This document shows, piece by piece, positions 49,830 through 58,768 of a stretch of 64,000 nucleotides of DNA; position 1 is the stretch's first letter; every line of letters begins with the position of its first letter. Below the pieces are notes generated by a model that saw only the letters and a list, made by a program, of their open reading frames with translations, made no database searches and was not told the DNA's origin. Origin of the DNA: JBFWRK01 sp050248955. GTDB taxonomy: Bacteria > Actinomycetota > Acidimicrobiia > Acidimicrobiales > Ilumatobacteraceae. The stretch covers positions 186,001-250,000 of the forward strand of contig JBFWRK010000006.1 of the NCBI GenBank assembly GCA_050248955.1, written 5' to 3'. Made by a program: the position numbers and the translations under genes.

Positions 49830-50546
49830 TTGGGTCACGACCACTGGTTCGAGCCGATCGCCGACCACCTCGGCGCGGCCTACCTGCGCTATTCGTTCAC
49901 GAAGGGCACGGTGCAGGAGATCGACTTCCTCGTCGGCGCGCTCCGACTCGACGCGACGACACGCGTGCTCGACGTGGGGTGCGGGCCCGGACGCCATGCA
50001 CACGAGCTCGCCCGCCGAGGGATCCCCGTGCACGGCATCGACATCAGCGACCGCTTCGTCGAGCTCGCCCGGCAGGGTGCGCCGCCGCTCGCGACATTCG
50101 AGCGTCGCGACGCGCGTTCACTGCGCTTCGACGCAGAGTTCGATGTCGCGATCTCACTCTGCCAGGGCGGCTTCGGCCTGCTGGTGGGGGAGGGTGAGGA
50201 CGAGACAGTCGCCTCCGGCATCGCCCGCGCGCTGCGGCCGGGTGGCCGGGCGGCGTTGAGCGCGTTCAACGCCTACTTCAGCGTGAAGTACCAGACCGAC
50301 GCCGAGTTCGACGCGGCCAGGGGGATCGCCCACGAGCACACGGAAGTGCGTGACGAGGCCGGCACCGCGCAGGCGGTCGAGCTGTGGACCGGCTGCTACA
50401 CGCCGAAGGAGCTGCGACTGCTGCTGCGCGTCGCCGGGCTGCGCGTCGACGCCGTGTACTCGGTGGAACCGGGCCGCTACGCCGAGGCAGCACCGACCAC
50501 GGAGAGCCCCGAGTTCCTGGTCGTGGCGACGCGCCCGGCAGGCTGA
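49830..50546 (+). CDS. Class I SAM-dependent methyltransferase
   Basis: A 238-residue methyltransferase. Motif I VLDVGCGPGRHAHELARRG binds SAM, followed by VHGIDISDRFVELA, FDVAISLCQGGFGLL and the post-motif RALRPGGRAALS. The C-terminal half continues TPKELRLLLRVAGLRVDAVYS. The substrate is unknown. The start is a TTG at 49830 (GHDHWFEPIADHL follows); no better ATG or GTG lies upstream without overlapping the previous gene. Confidence 0.88.
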   Translation: MGHDHWFEPIADHLGAAYLRYSFTKGTVQEIDFLVGALRLDATTRVLDVGCGPGRHAHELARRGIPVHGIDISDRFVELARQGAPPLATFERRDARSLRFDAEFDVAISLCQGGFGLLVGEGEDETVASGIARALRPGGRAALSAFNAYFSVKYQTDAEFDAARGIAHEHTEVRDEAGTAQAVELWTGCYTPKELRLLLRVAGLRVDAVYSVEPGRYAEAAPTTESPEFLVVATRPAG

Positions 50547-50578
50547 ATCCGCCTGAGGTGCTCTCCGCCCGGCAGTGG

Positions 50579-50584
50579 TAACCT
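50579..50584 (+). promoter_or_regulatory. Probable -10 element of rpsA
   Basis: TAACCT lies 41 bases before the TTG start of rpsA, in the gap after the methyltransferase gene. A clear -35 partner is not visible at 16-18 bp. The gap also contains AGAAGA upstream of the start, a modest ribosome binding site. Confidence 0.4.
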
Positions 50585-50624
50585 TCCCGGGTCCATATCC
50601 GGCCTCCGAAAGAAGAACCGTCCC

Positions 50625-52040
50625 TTGTCCGACACGACCACGACTTCCTCGAACCCGATGGGTTCGTTCGACGAGGAAGGCAACTACACCCCCCGCCAGA
50701 TCACTTCCGACGATCTTGGCATGTCATTCGCCGACGCCATCGAGGGCACCATGGTGTCCGTCGAGGACGGCCAGATGGTCAACGGCACCGTGGTCAAGAT
50801 CGACAAGGACGAAGTCCTCCTCGACATCGGCTACAAGTCCGAGGGCGTGATCCCCGCCCGTGAGCTGTCGATCCGCAACGACGTCGACCCGCACGAGATC
50901 GTGTCGCTCGGCGACGTGGTCGAGGCGCTGGTGCTCACCAAGGAGGACAAGGAAGGCCGGCTGGTCCTCTCGAAGAAGCGGGCCCAGTACGAGCGTGCTT
51001 GGGGCACGATCGAGAAGATCAAGGAGATCGACGGCGTCGTCGAGGGCCCGGTCATCGAGGTCGTCAAGGGCGGTCTGATCATCGACATCGGCCTGCGCGG
51101 CTTCCTCCCCGCATCGCTCGTCGAACTGCGCCGTGTGCGCGATCTGCAGCCGTACGTCGGCCGTGTGCTGCAGGCGAAGATCATCGAGCTCGACAAGAAC
51201 CGCAACAACGTGGTGCTGTCCCGTCGCTCGTACCTCGAGGAGACGCAGAAGGAAGCTCGCGATGAGTTCCTCACGAACCTCAAGCCGGGCGAGGTCCGCA
51301 AGGGCGTCGTGTCGTCGGTCGTCAGCTTCGGCGCCTTCGTCGATCTCGGCGGCATGGACGGCCTCATCCACGTCAGCGAGCTGTCCTGGAAGCACGTGGA
51401 GCATCCCGGCCAGGTCGTCGCCGTCGGCGACGAGGTGACGGTCCAGGTGCTCGACGTCGACTTCGATCGCGAGCGCATCAGCCTGTCGCTCAAGGCGACG
51501 CAGCAGGATCCGTGGCAGGAGTTCGCCAGCGGCCACGAGGTCGGGCAGCTCGTCTACGGCCGGGTCACGAAGCTCGTGCCGTTCGGCGCGTTCGTCCAGG
51601 TCGGCGACGGCATCGAGGGCCTCGTCCACATCTCCGAGATGTCGACGCACCACGTCGAGGCGCCCGAGCAGGTCGTCACGCCCGGCGAGGAGCTGTGGGT
51701 CAAGATCATCGATCTCGACCTCGCCCGTCGCAGGATCAGCCTGTCGATCAAGCAGGCCGCCGAGGGTGGCGAGCTCGCCGAGGAGTACCGCGAGGCGTTC
51801 GGTGCGCACAACTACGACGACCAGGGCAACTGGATCGGCGGAGACGACGCCGACCGCGAGGCCGCATGGGCGGAGTACTACGAGCAGTACGGCGTCGCCG
51901 CTCCCGACTCGCCCGAGGGTCAGGCCGCGGGGGCAGCAGCTGCGGCGGCCGCCGCGCAGCCCGAAGCAGCAGTCGCTGCGCAGCCGGAAGCAGCAGTTGC
52001 TGTGGAAGTCGAAGCAGCACCGGCCGTCGAAGAGTCCTGA
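50625..52040 (+). CDS. rpsA: 30S ribosomal protein S1
   Basis: S1 helps recruit mRNA to the 30S subunit. The 471-residue actinobacterial-type protein has four S1 RNA-binding repeats: about residues 38-110 (GTMVSVEDGQMVNGTVVKI), 125-195 (IEVVKGGLIIDIGLRGFLPAS), 212-285 (VVSSVVSFGAFVDLGGMDGL) and 300-370 (GRVTKLVPFGAFVQVGDGIEG). The C-terminal tail is low complexity, alanine/glutamate-rich, with a duplicated QPEAAVA unit encoded by a 24-bp tandem repeat. The start is the TTG at 50625. The polA-rpsA-coaE-uvrB order matches M. tuberculosis. A long palindrome after the stop probably ends transcription. Confidence 0.95.
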   Translation: MSDTTTTSSNPMGSFDEEGNYTPRQITSDDLGMSFADAIEGTMVSVEDGQMVNGTVVKIDKDEVLLDIGYKSEGVIPARELSIRNDVDPHEIVSLGDVVEALVLTKEDKEGRLVLSKKRAQYERAWGTIEKIKEIDGVVEGPVIEVVKGGLIIDIGLRGFLPASLVELRRVRDLQPYVGRVLQAKIIELDKNRNNVVLSRRSYLEETQKEARDEFLTNLKPGEVRKGVVSSVVSFGAFVDLGGMDGLIHVSELSWKHVEHPGQVVAVGDEVTVQVLDVDFDRERISLSLKATQQDPWQEFASGHEVGQLVYGRVTKLVPFGAFVQVGDGIEGLVHISEMSTHHVEAPEQVVTPGEELWVKIIDLDLARRRISLSIKQAAEGGELAEEYREAFGAHNYDDQGNWIGGDDADREAAWAEYYEQYGVAAPDSPEGQAAGAAAAAAAAQPEAAVAAQPEAAVAVEVEAAPAVEES

Positions 52041-52051
52041 CACCCTGATCA

Positions 52052-52087
52052 CGAAAGGAGCCGGCCCTGCAGGGCCGGCTCCTTTCG
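52052..52087 (+). terminator. Perfect 36-bp palindrome, probable terminator of rpsA
   Basis: CGAAAGGAGCCGGCCC (52052-52067) and its exact complement (52072-52087) enclose TGCA, giving a 16-bp stem. There is no T-run after the stem, only the TTT inside its 3' arm, so it may work without a classical U-tract. Being symmetrical it could act on both strands. Confidence 0.6.
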
Positions 52088-52424
52088 CGTCGTACGCCTG
52101 GCGCGCGGCCCAGTCCCGCGCTCCCCGGGTTCTCTGCTCGCCGACGACTCCCGACCGGTTCTCCGCTCCCATCCGGACATCCAACGACCTCGCCCGATCA
52201 GAGACCGGGGCTGGTGACGCCGATGAGCAGAGAAGCGGCGTGTGGCTGGGGTCTCGTCGTCCGATGACGACGTCGCACCAGCACACGCTGGCGGCTCCAG
52301 CGTCACCAACCGTTACGCGCAACCACCGAAGTCATCTCACCGAGGCGACGGGCGACCACCGAACTGGGCACCACGCGCCACAAAGGCGGCAGCGTGTCGA
52401 GAAACGGCGGCCGGGGGAGGGCAG
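52088..52424. other. Gene-poor gap between rpsA and the cyclase gene
   Basis: In these 337 bases I see no open frame with a credible start and family-like sequence on either strand. A small inverted repeat GTCGTC, 4 bp, GACGAC lies near 52254-52269. The composition is slightly less GC-rich than the neighbouring genes. It may hold the 3' end of the convergent cyclase transcript. Confidence 0.5.
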
Positions 52425-53276
52425 TCAGGTGCGAAGTGGCGGGAAGCGGGCCATGAGGCCTCGCGCCGCCACCTGGAACAGGGGTACCTCGCCGGGGATG
52501 CCGCGCAGGCGGTGCTCACCGAGTCGTTTGAAGCGCACGCCCTCGGGTCGCGTCCCCGTGAGCGCGGCGCGCGTGTCGCCGGAGACGACGATCTGCCCAC
52601 CGTGCGCCGCAGCCGAGATGCGAGCTGTGGTGTGGACCGCCATGCCGATGTAGTTGTTCTCCGTCGACGTCGGATAGCCACTGTGGATCCCGGCTCGGAC
52701 GCGCACTTCGAGGCCGTCGGGCCAGGTCCGCGCGCGGAGCTCGCGCTGGATGGTCATCGCCGTGAGCACCGCTGCGTGCGGCTGCTCGAACACTGCGAAG
52801 AGGTCGTCGGCCCTGGCCTCGACCACGTGCCCGTCCAAACCCGTCACCGTGCTCCTCAGGATCGCCCGGACCTCGTCGATCAGCTCGCGGTAGCGATCCT
52901 CGAGATGCTGCACGAGCGCCGTCGAGCCCTCGATGTCCGTCATCAGCATCGTGACGAAGCCGGAGGGGAGCCGGATCGCTTCCGCGGCCGTGGCGGCGCC
53001 GGCGGCACCGGTCAGCGCCAGCTCGCGTTCGGACCGCAGCTGGCCGTCGATGAACCCGACGGGCACGATCCGGTGCTTCTTCGCCGCGTTCAGCAGTCGC
53101 TTCCGAGCGCGCTCACGTGCTGCATCGTCCTCGAAGTCGACCTGGTTGAAGCGGGCGAGCGCGTTGCGCACGTGCGCCTCGTCGTAGATCGGGAGCCGTC
53201 GCCGGCCACGCGAATCGATCAGCGCGAAGGCGCTGTCGGGGAGCTTCGCTCGCTGGGCGGCGTCCAGTCGGGCCAT
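52425..53276 (-). CDS. Class III adenylate/guanylate cyclase-like protein with N-terminal DUF6582-like segment
   Basis: A 283-residue soluble protein. The N-terminal 70 residues (LPDSAFALIDSRGRRRLPI, then AARERARKRLLNAAKKHRI) resemble the short helical domain found with DUF6582. Residues about 105-270 are a class III cyclase domain with the first metal aspartate in MLMTDIEGSTALV and the second in ARADDLFAVF. The residue at the usual adenine-selecting lysine position is glutamate, and the catalytic asparagine of V-N-x-A-A-R is histidine (AVHTTARI). So substrate and activity are doubtful. TATCGT lies 6 bases before the ATG on the minus strand. Confidence 0.82.
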   Translation of the reverse strand: MARLDAAQRAKLPDSAFALIDSRGRRRLPIYDEAHVRNALARFNQVDFEDDAARERARKRLLNAAKKHRIVPVGFIDGQLRSERELALTGAAGAATAAEAIRLPSGFVTMLMTDIEGSTALVQHLEDRYRELIDEVRAILRSTVTGLDGHVVEARADDLFAVFEQPHAAVLTAMTIQRELRARTWPDGLEVRVRAGIHSGYPTSTENNYIGMAVHTTARISAAAHGGQIVVSGDTRAALTGTRPEGVRFKRLGEHRLRGIPGEVPLFQVAARGLMARFPPLRT

Positions 53277-53301
53277 GCTCGGACGATAACAACGCCCTCG
53301 G

Positions 53302-53937
53302 CTACGTGAGCTTGACGATTCCCATCCGCACGGCGAGCAGCACCGCCTGCGTGCGATCCCGGGCGTTGAGCTTCTCGTAGATCGAGGCGAGATGGTTCTT
53401 CACCGTCTTCTGGCTGATGTACAGCTTCGCGGCGACCTCGGGCGTCGAGAGCCCATCGGCGATCAGCTGCAGCACCTCTTCCTCGCGCTTCGTGATCAGG
53501 CGCTCTTCCCCGAGCTCGCCCTTGCGCGCCTCGGAGAGCATCAGTTCGGCGAGCTTGGGGGAGAGGGCGAGGTCGCCGTTCGCCGCCATCCGCACGGCGT
53601 CAGCGACCTCGGTCACGGAGCAGTCCTTGGTGAGGTAGCCGACGGCGCCGGCCTTGATCGCGCGGTCGATCACGTCGCGGTCCATGTGCATCGTCAACAT
53701 CACGATCCGCTGCCGGGCGTCGGCCTGCATGATCGCCCTCGTCGCCTCGATGCCGTCGATGTCGGGCATCGACACGTCCATCAGGATCACGTCGGGTTTG
53801 CGTTCGAGCGCCATCTTCAGCGCCTCGTGGCCATCACTGGCCTCACCGACGACGATGAATCCCTCGGCCTCGAGTGCCCGGCGCAGACCCTCTCGAAGCA
53901 TGCGGTGGTCATCGACCAACATCAGGCGCAAGCTCAC
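53302..53937 (-). CDS. NarL/LuxR-family response regulator
   Basis: A 211-residue regulator. The receiver domain has acidic MLVDDHRML, phosphoacceptor aspartate in VILMDVSMPDIDGIE and lysine in YLTKDCSVTE. The C-terminal LuxR-type helix-turn-helix has LITKREEEVLQLIADG and EVAAKLYISQKTVKNHLASI. It overlaps the upstream sensor kinase by 4 bp (GTGA; start GTG at 53937), forming a two-component pair. Confidence 0.94.
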   Translation of the reverse strand: MSLRLMLVDDHRMLREGLRRALEAEGFIVVGEASDGHEALKMALERKPDVILMDVSMPDIDGIEATRAIMQADARQRIVMLTMHMDRDVIDRAIKAGAVGYLTKDCSVTEVADAVRMAANGDLALSPKLAELMLSEARKGELGEERLITKREEEVLQLIADGLSTPEVAAKLYISQKTVKNHLASIYEKLNARDRTQAVLLAVRMGIVKLT

Positions 53938-55796
53938 GCGTTTCCTCCAGTTTCGGTCCCCATGCTCACTCGGATCGTCGTCCCAACACCTAGCTCGGAT
54001 GTGATGTCCAGAACGGCGTTGACACTCGCCGCCCGTTCCCGCATGCCTACGAGACCGTAGGAGTCTGGCCGACCGGAGCCCTTGACGAAACCCTGACCGT
54101 CATCGGCGATGACCAGTTCCGCCGCGGTCGGCTTGCACATCCAGCTCACCTGGACCGATCCGGCCCGTGCATGACGCTCCACGTTCGTGATCGCCTCACG
54201 CGAGATCTGCCACAGCTCGCGCTCTTGGAGGAGCGGCAAGCGGTGCGTGGCGTCGGCGGTGAACGTGACGTCGAGCGGCGACCGGTTGCGCACCCGCTCG
54301 CAGAACATCGTCAGCGTGGCGACGAGGTCCTGCGTCTCGGAGACGTCGGTGCGCAGGTCGTACAGCGCCTCCCGCACATCGCCGACGACTGCGCTGACCT
54401 GCTGGCGGAGCTCGCCGAGCGGCACCGCCACGTCACCACCGCGCTGCGCCTGCATCGTGAGGCTGTCGACCTCGAACCCGATCATCGCGAGCGCGTTGCC
54501 GATCCGGTCGTGGAGCTCCCGGGCGATGCGGCTGCGCTCCTCGTCGGCGCCGATCGACCGGAGCCGGCGGAAGAGCCGGGCGTTGTCGATGGCGATGCCG
54601 AACGGCTCGATGAAGCCGTTGAGCAGTTCGGTGTGCTGGACGGCGAAGAAGTCGGGTTCGCGTGACTCGAGCGCGATGAGCCCCATCAGGGTGCCGCGGG
54701 CGCGCAGCGACGCGTAGATCCCCGAGGCCATGCCGTCGGCGACGCCCGGCCCGTCACGTCCGAGATCGGCAACCGTGATCGAGCGGCTCGACAGCATCGC
54801 GTCGCGCAGCGGCAGCGCGAGCTGCTCGGTCGAGTAGCCGCCGGGGCCTCGGTAGCCGCGCGTCCTGACCGCATCCCACGATCGGTCGGGGTCGGAGTAG
54901 AGCAGCACCGTCACGGCGTCGGCCTCGATCAACGGGCGCAGCCGGGTGAGGGTCGAGTCGAGGACGTCGTCCAGGTCGAGCGAGGCGGGCAGCGTCTGGG
55001 CGACGCGCTGGAGGGAGAACAGCAGCGCGTTCGCTTCGGCGAGCTTGCCGAGGCGGTCGAGCGCGATGAGCTGCTGGCGTTGTGACTCCTGCGAGACGCG
55101 TCGGGCGAGCCCGCTCGTGAGCGCGACGAGCGCCAGAACACCGCACCAGGCGAGCGCGGTGGTGTAGCCCTCGCTGATGCCGTCGGAGAGGTAGCGGATC
55201 GTGACGATCCCGGCGCTCGCGCCGACGAGTTGGAACGCGTACACCGGTCCCGCCGAGAAGCCGGCGAGCAGGGTGCTCGGGATCAGCGTGATCGCGAATG
55301 GTGACGACCAGTTGCCGGTCAGCATCACCGCGCCGAGATGGATCAGCACGTCGAACCCGACGAGCGTGCGCGTCGGGCGGTCGTCGCGGTACGGGATCGG
55401 GCGGATGGTCGTGTAGTTCGCGTACGCCGCGAGGGCGAGGAGCACGAGCCCGGTCGGGAAGAAGTCGTGGAGGACGTCGTCGGCGGCCCCGACAAGGCCG
55501 ATCACGAGCGCACCCCAGCGGAACGGCGCCAACGGCGGCGCCTCGATCAGGTGGCTGGGCGACGACGCGACCTCGTTCGCGGCCAGCTCGGCGATGCGGT
55601 CGCGGCGCCGCTCGAACCCCTCCGGCGGGCCCGAGTTCCGCCGGCGACGCTCGACGAGCGGGTACGAGACCTCGCTCGGTCCGGGCGTCGTGCGAACGGC
55701 CGACGGTGCCCCGCTCGCGGACCGCGGCCGCGCCCGCCGGTCGGTCTCCGGCGGGTCCTCGAACTCGACCCGTTCGTAGATGTAATCGTCGGCCAT
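53934..55796 (-). CDS. Membrane sensor histidine kinase, NarX/DesK type with GAF domain
   Basis: A 620-residue sensor kinase. A charged N-terminal tail of about 100 residues precedes some five or six membrane helices (ALVIGLVGAADDVL to ALAWCGVLALVALTSGLA, about residues 105-255). A GAF domain follows (about 285-440; VAQTLPASLDLDDVLDSTL). The HisKA_3 region has the phosphoacceptor histidine in SRIARELHDRIGNALAMIG, and the ATPase has LWQISREAITNVERHA and VIADDGQGF. The ATG at 55796 is chosen; the frame is open further upstream but that part is antisense to coaE. The start is 79 bp from divergent coaE. Confidence 0.9.
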   Translation of the reverse strand: MADDYIYERVEFEDPPETDRRARPRSASGAPSAVRTTPGPSEVSYPLVERRRRNSGPPEGFERRRDRIAELAANEVASSPSHLIEAPPLAPFRWGALVIGLVGAADDVLHDFFPTGLVLLALAAYANYTTIRPIPYRDDRPTRTLVGFDVLIHLGAVMLTGNWSSPFAITLIPSTLLAGFSAGPVYAFQLVGASAGIVTIRYLSDGISEGYTTALAWCGVLALVALTSGLARRVSQESQRQQLIALDRLGKLAEANALLFSLQRVAQTLPASLDLDDVLDSTLTRLRPLIEADAVTVLLYSDPDRSWDAVRTRGYRGPGGYSTEQLALPLRDAMLSSRSITVADLGRDGPGVADGMASGIYASLRARGTLMGLIALESREPDFFAVQHTELLNGFIEPFGIAIDNARLFRRLRSIGADEERSRIARELHDRIGNALAMIGFEVDSLTMQAQRGGDVAVPLGELRQQVSAVVGDVREALYDLRTDVSETQDLVATLTMFCERVRNRSPLDVTFTADATHRLPLLQERELWQISREAITNVERHARAGSVQVSWMCKPTAAELVIADDGQGFVKGSGRPDSYGLVGMRERAASVNAVLDITSELGVGTTIRVSMGTETGGNA

Positions 55797-55874
55797 CAGT
55801 GCGCTAAACGTATCGGTCCGGCGACGCCCCGGGGGAGCATGGCCTCTGAGCGTGGTGGGCGTTATCGTCGCTGA

Positions 55875-56510
55875 ATGATCCTGGTGGGGCTGACAGGTGG
55901 GATCGGGGCGGGCAAATCGACCGTCTCGGCGCGGCTCGCCGAGCGTGGTGCGGTCATCATCGACGCCGATGCGATCGCCCGTGAGGTCCAGCAACCCGGC
56001 TCGCCGGTGCTGGCCGCGATGGCGGAGCGCTTCGGCGACGGCGTGATCGCCGCGGACGGCAGCCTCGACCGGGGAGCCGTCGCCGCCATCGTCTTCTCCG
56101 ACCCGGAAGCACTCGGTGACCTCAACCGGATCGTCCACCCCGCGATCGGACGGGAGGTGAACCGGCGGATCGAGGAGCAGCTCGCCGCCGATCACGTCGT
56201 CGTGCTCGACATCCCGCTCCTCGCGGAGAACCCACGCGCCGGCCTGGCGGCGACGATCGTCGTCGACGTGCCGGTCGACACCGCCGTCGACCGCCTCGTC
56301 CGGTCGCGAGGGATGGACGAGGCCGACGCCCGGGCGCGAATCGGCCACCAGGCGACGCGTGAGGAACGGCTCGCCGGAGCGGACCGCGTGATCGACAACA
56401 GCGGCCCGCCTGGAGCGCTCGACGCGCAGGTTGACGAGCTGTGGGCATGGCTGCAGAAGCTGCCGCCGGTGCCGCCCGACTTCCAGCCGACCGCTCCGCC
56501 GACGGCATGA
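55875..56510 (+). CDS. coaE: Dephospho-CoA kinase
   Basis: CoaE phosphorylates dephospho-CoA in the last step of CoA synthesis. The 211-residue P-loop kinase starts MILVGLTGGIGAGKSTVS (Walker A GGIGAGKST), has DADAIAREV with the catalytic aspartate, HPAIGREV and the lid-type sequence VRSRGMDEADARARIGHQ, quoted by its parts. It lacks the C-terminal UPF0157 domain fused to CoaE in mycobacteria. TATCGT ends 6 bases before the ATG. Confidence 0.94.
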   Translation: MILVGLTGGIGAGKSTVSARLAERGAVIIDADAIAREVQQPGSPVLAAMAERFGDGVIAADGSLDRGAVAAIVFSDPEALGDLNRIVHPAIGREVNRRIEEQLAADHVVVLDIPLLAENPRAGLAATIVVDVPVDTAVDRLVRSRGMDEADARARIGHQATREERLAGADRVIDNSGPPGALDAQVDELWAWLQKLPPVPPDFQPTAPPTA

Positions 56511-56564
56511 CAAGATGCGCACCGACGTCAGCCGTCAGGCGCCAGGTATGCGAGGGGAGCACAC

Positions 56565-57647
56565 ATGAACGAGGTCAGGGGCGTGGTCGCGCGGTCCAAG
56601 GGCGCGCCGGTCGCGATCGAGACGATCCTCGTGCCCGACCCCGGGCCTGGTGAGGCGCTCGTGGCGATCAAGGCGTGCGGCGTGTGCCACACCGATCTCC
56701 ACTATCGCGAGGGCGGCATCAACGACGACTTCCCGTTCCTGCTCGGCCACGAGGCGGCCGGCATCGTCGAGCAGGTCGGACCGGACGTCGTCGGTGTCGC
56801 GCCCGGCGACTTCGTCGTCCTCAACTGGCGTGCCGTGTGCGGCAACTGCCGGTCCTGCCGGCGCGGCAAGCCGTGGTACTGCTTCTCGACGTTCAATGCC
56901 ACGCAGAAGATGACGACCGCAGACGGTACGACGCTGTCGCCGGCGCTCGGCATCGGCGCGTTCGCGGACAAGACGCTGGTGGCCGCAGGCCAGTGCACGA
57001 AGGTCGACCCGGCTGCTCCGGCTGCTGTCGCCGGTCTGCTCGGCTGTGGCGTGATGGCCGGCCTCGGCGCTGCGATGAACACCGGCAACGTCGGTCGCGG
57101 TGACTCGGTGGCGGTGTTCGGCTGCGGCGGCGTGGGTGACGCCGCGATCGCGGGTGCCCGCCTTGCCGGCGCGGCGAAGATCATCGCCGTCGACATCGAT
57201 GACCGAAAGCTCCAGTGGGCGAAGGACTTCGGCGCGACGCACACGGTGAACTCGGCGAACGAGGACCCCGTCGAGGCGATCAAGGCGGTGACCGACGGCA
57301 ACGGTGCCGACGTCTGCATCGAGGCGATCGGGCTGCCGACCGTCTACCGCCAGGCGTTCGAGGCGCGCGACCTCGCCGGGACGGTCGTGCTCGTCGGCGT
57401 GCCGAGGCCCGACATGGAGATCACCCTGCCGTTCATCGAGATGTTCGGTCGCGGTGGCTCGCTCAAGTCGAGCTGGTACGGCGACTGCCTGCCGAGCAGG
57501 GACTTCCCGATGCTGATCGATCTCTTCCTGCAGGGCCGGCTCGACCTCGACCGCTTCGTCAGCGAGACGATCGCGCTCGAGGAGGTCGAGGAGGCGTTCC
57601 ACAAGATGGAGCGTGGCGAGGTGCTGCGCTCCGTCGTCGTCATGTGA
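56565..57647 (+). CDS. mscR: S-(hydroxymethyl)mycothiol dehydrogenase (mycothiol-dependent formaldehyde dehydrogenase)
   Basis: A 360-residue zinc alcohol dehydrogenase. The catalytic zinc site is ACGVCHTDLHY with GHEAAGIVE; structural-zinc cysteines are in AVCGNCRSCRRGKPWYC; the NAD fold is VFGCGGVGDAAI. The stretches NDDFPFLLGHE, LNWRAVCG and LSPALGIGAFADKTLV match the MscR/AdhE2 type, which oxidises the formaldehyde-mycothiol adduct and can reduce S-nitrosomycothiol. The presence of mshD supports this. The 3' end overlaps the convergent GNAT gene by 8 bp. Confidence 0.88.
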   Translation: MNEVRGVVARSKGAPVAIETILVPDPGPGEALVAIKACGVCHTDLHYREGGINDDFPFLLGHEAAGIVEQVGPDVVGVAPGDFVVLNWRAVCGNCRSCRRGKPWYCFSTFNATQKMTTADGTTLSPALGIGAFADKTLVAAGQCTKVDPAAPAAVAGLLGCGVMAGLGAAMNTGNVGRGDSVAVFGCGGVGDAAIAGARLAGAAKIIAVDIDDRKLQWAKDFGATHTVNSANEDPVEAIKAVTDGNGADVCIEAIGLPTVYRQAFEARDLAGTVVLVGVPRPDMEITLPFIEMFGRGGSLKSSWYGDCLPSRDFPMLIDLFLQGRLDLDRFVSETIALEEVEEAFHKMERGEVLRSVVVM

Positions 57648-58686
57648 CCGGTTGATCGAATCGGAGCCGGGCCACGACCTCGTCGTCGTCGAGGTCGCCC
57701 GTCGGCTCGAACCCGAGCCCGAGGTACAGCGGTGCGGGTGATCCGGGCCCCTCGACCCAGCTCGTCATCAACGTCGTCGCGCCCTGCTCGCGAGCGTGCT
57801 CGATCACGAGCGCGATGATGCGCGTGCCGATGCCGCGTCGTTGGTGACGACGGTCGACGAGCAGGCGCCAGAGGAACGGCTCCGGATGTGCCGGCGTGAC
57901 CTCGGAGCACATGACGAAGCCCACCAGCTCGCCGTCCGCGTCGACGGCTCGGTACCACGGGACGAGTGGTGCGCCGTCGACCACCTCGGGGATCAGCGCG
58001 TCGGCGAACGACTTCGGCACGGGTGCGACGAAGCGTTCCTGCGAGTGGTGCGTCGCCAGCCGGTACACGTCCGGGAAGATCGCGTGCGTGATCTCGACGA
58101 GGCGAACCTCGTCCGGTGACGTCCGTGGGCGGGCCAGCCAAGCATCGCGGTCGGAGCGGAGCAACGCGTACCGGTCGTCGTCACACCACTCGCCGCGCAC
58201 GAGCGCCATCTGGAGGCCGCGCCCTTCGTAGCGGAAGCCGAGTCGCTCGAGCAGCCGTGCGGACGCGATGTTCGCCGGGTCGAGCGTCGCCGCGACGCGG
58301 TGGATGCCGAAGGACTCGAACAGCCGGTCGATCAACGCCTCTGCTGCCTCGGTCGCGAAGCCGGATCCCTGGCGATCCGAGCGCAGCGAGTACCCGAGCG
58401 TCGCGAGCTGGCCGCTGTCGTCGAGGCCGAGCGCGAGGTCGCCGACGAGCTCGCCGTCGTGCTCGATCGCGATCTGGTACCAGCCGCCCCGCTCGGGGCC
58501 GGACTGCCCGGCCTGCCCAGCGATCAGCTTCTCGGCGTCCTCGACCGAGAACGGCAGATCCCAGTCCTGGAAGCGGGCGACGTCCGGGTCGCTGCGATAG
58601 GCGGCCAGGGCCGGAGCATCCGTCGCGGTGAACGGCCGGAGCAGGAGCCGCGCCGTGCGGAAGGGGAGGAGCAGCTCGTCGTTCAC
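57640..58686 (-). CDS. Tandem GNAT acetyltransferase
   Basis: A 348-residue protein with two GNAT domains. The first (about 1-175) is RimJ/RimL-like: FRTARLLLRPFTATDAPAL, SDRQGSGFATEAAEAL and NIASARLLERLGF. The second (about 185-348) has EPFLWRLLVDRRHQRRGIGTRI and PLYLGLGFEPTG. Substrates are unknown. The GTG at 58686 is chosen where the first domain begins; the frame is open further upstream, towards the uvrB promoter, so a somewhat earlier start cannot be excluded. Divergent from uvrB, convergent with mscR. Confidence 0.78.
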   Translation of the reverse strand: MNDELLLPFRTARLLLRPFTATDAPALAAYRSDPDVARFQDWDLPFSVEDAEKLIAGQAGQSGPERGGWYQIAIEHDGELVGDLALGLDDSGQLATLGYSLRSDRQGSGFATEAAEALIDRLFESFGIHRVAATLDPANIASARLLERLGFRYEGRGLQMALVRGEWCDDDRYALLRSDRDAWLARPRTSPDEVRLVEITHAIFPDVYRLATHHSQERFVAPVPKSFADALIPEVVDGAPLVPWYRAVDADGELVGFVMCSEVTPAHPEPFLWRLLVDRRHQRRGIGTRIIALVIEHAREQGATTLMTSWVEGPGSPAPLYLGLGFEPTGDLDDDEVVARLRFDQPVT

Positions 58687-58735
58687 CTCGCCATTCAACT
58701 CGGCATCGGGGCGCAGTTCGTCGGCAAATACGTGA

Positions 58736-58749
58736 CGAACAGGCGTTCG
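58736..58749. promoter_or_regulatory. LexA (SOS) box upstream of uvrB
   Basis: CGAAC, 4 bp, GTTCG at 58736-58749 is a perfect palindrome matching the actinobacterial/Gram-positive LexA core GAAC-N4-GTTC. It covers the expected -35 region of the uvrB promoter, whose -10 is TAGGCT at 58757-58762. This predicts DNA-damage induction of uvrB. Confidence 0.75.
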
Positions 58750-58768
58750 CACCGGGTAGGCTCGGGCT

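Noticed and set aside
55797..56522. N-terminal extension of the NarX-type kinase to 862 residues
   Set aside because: It would run antisense through coaE, which has intact Walker A and catalytic residues.
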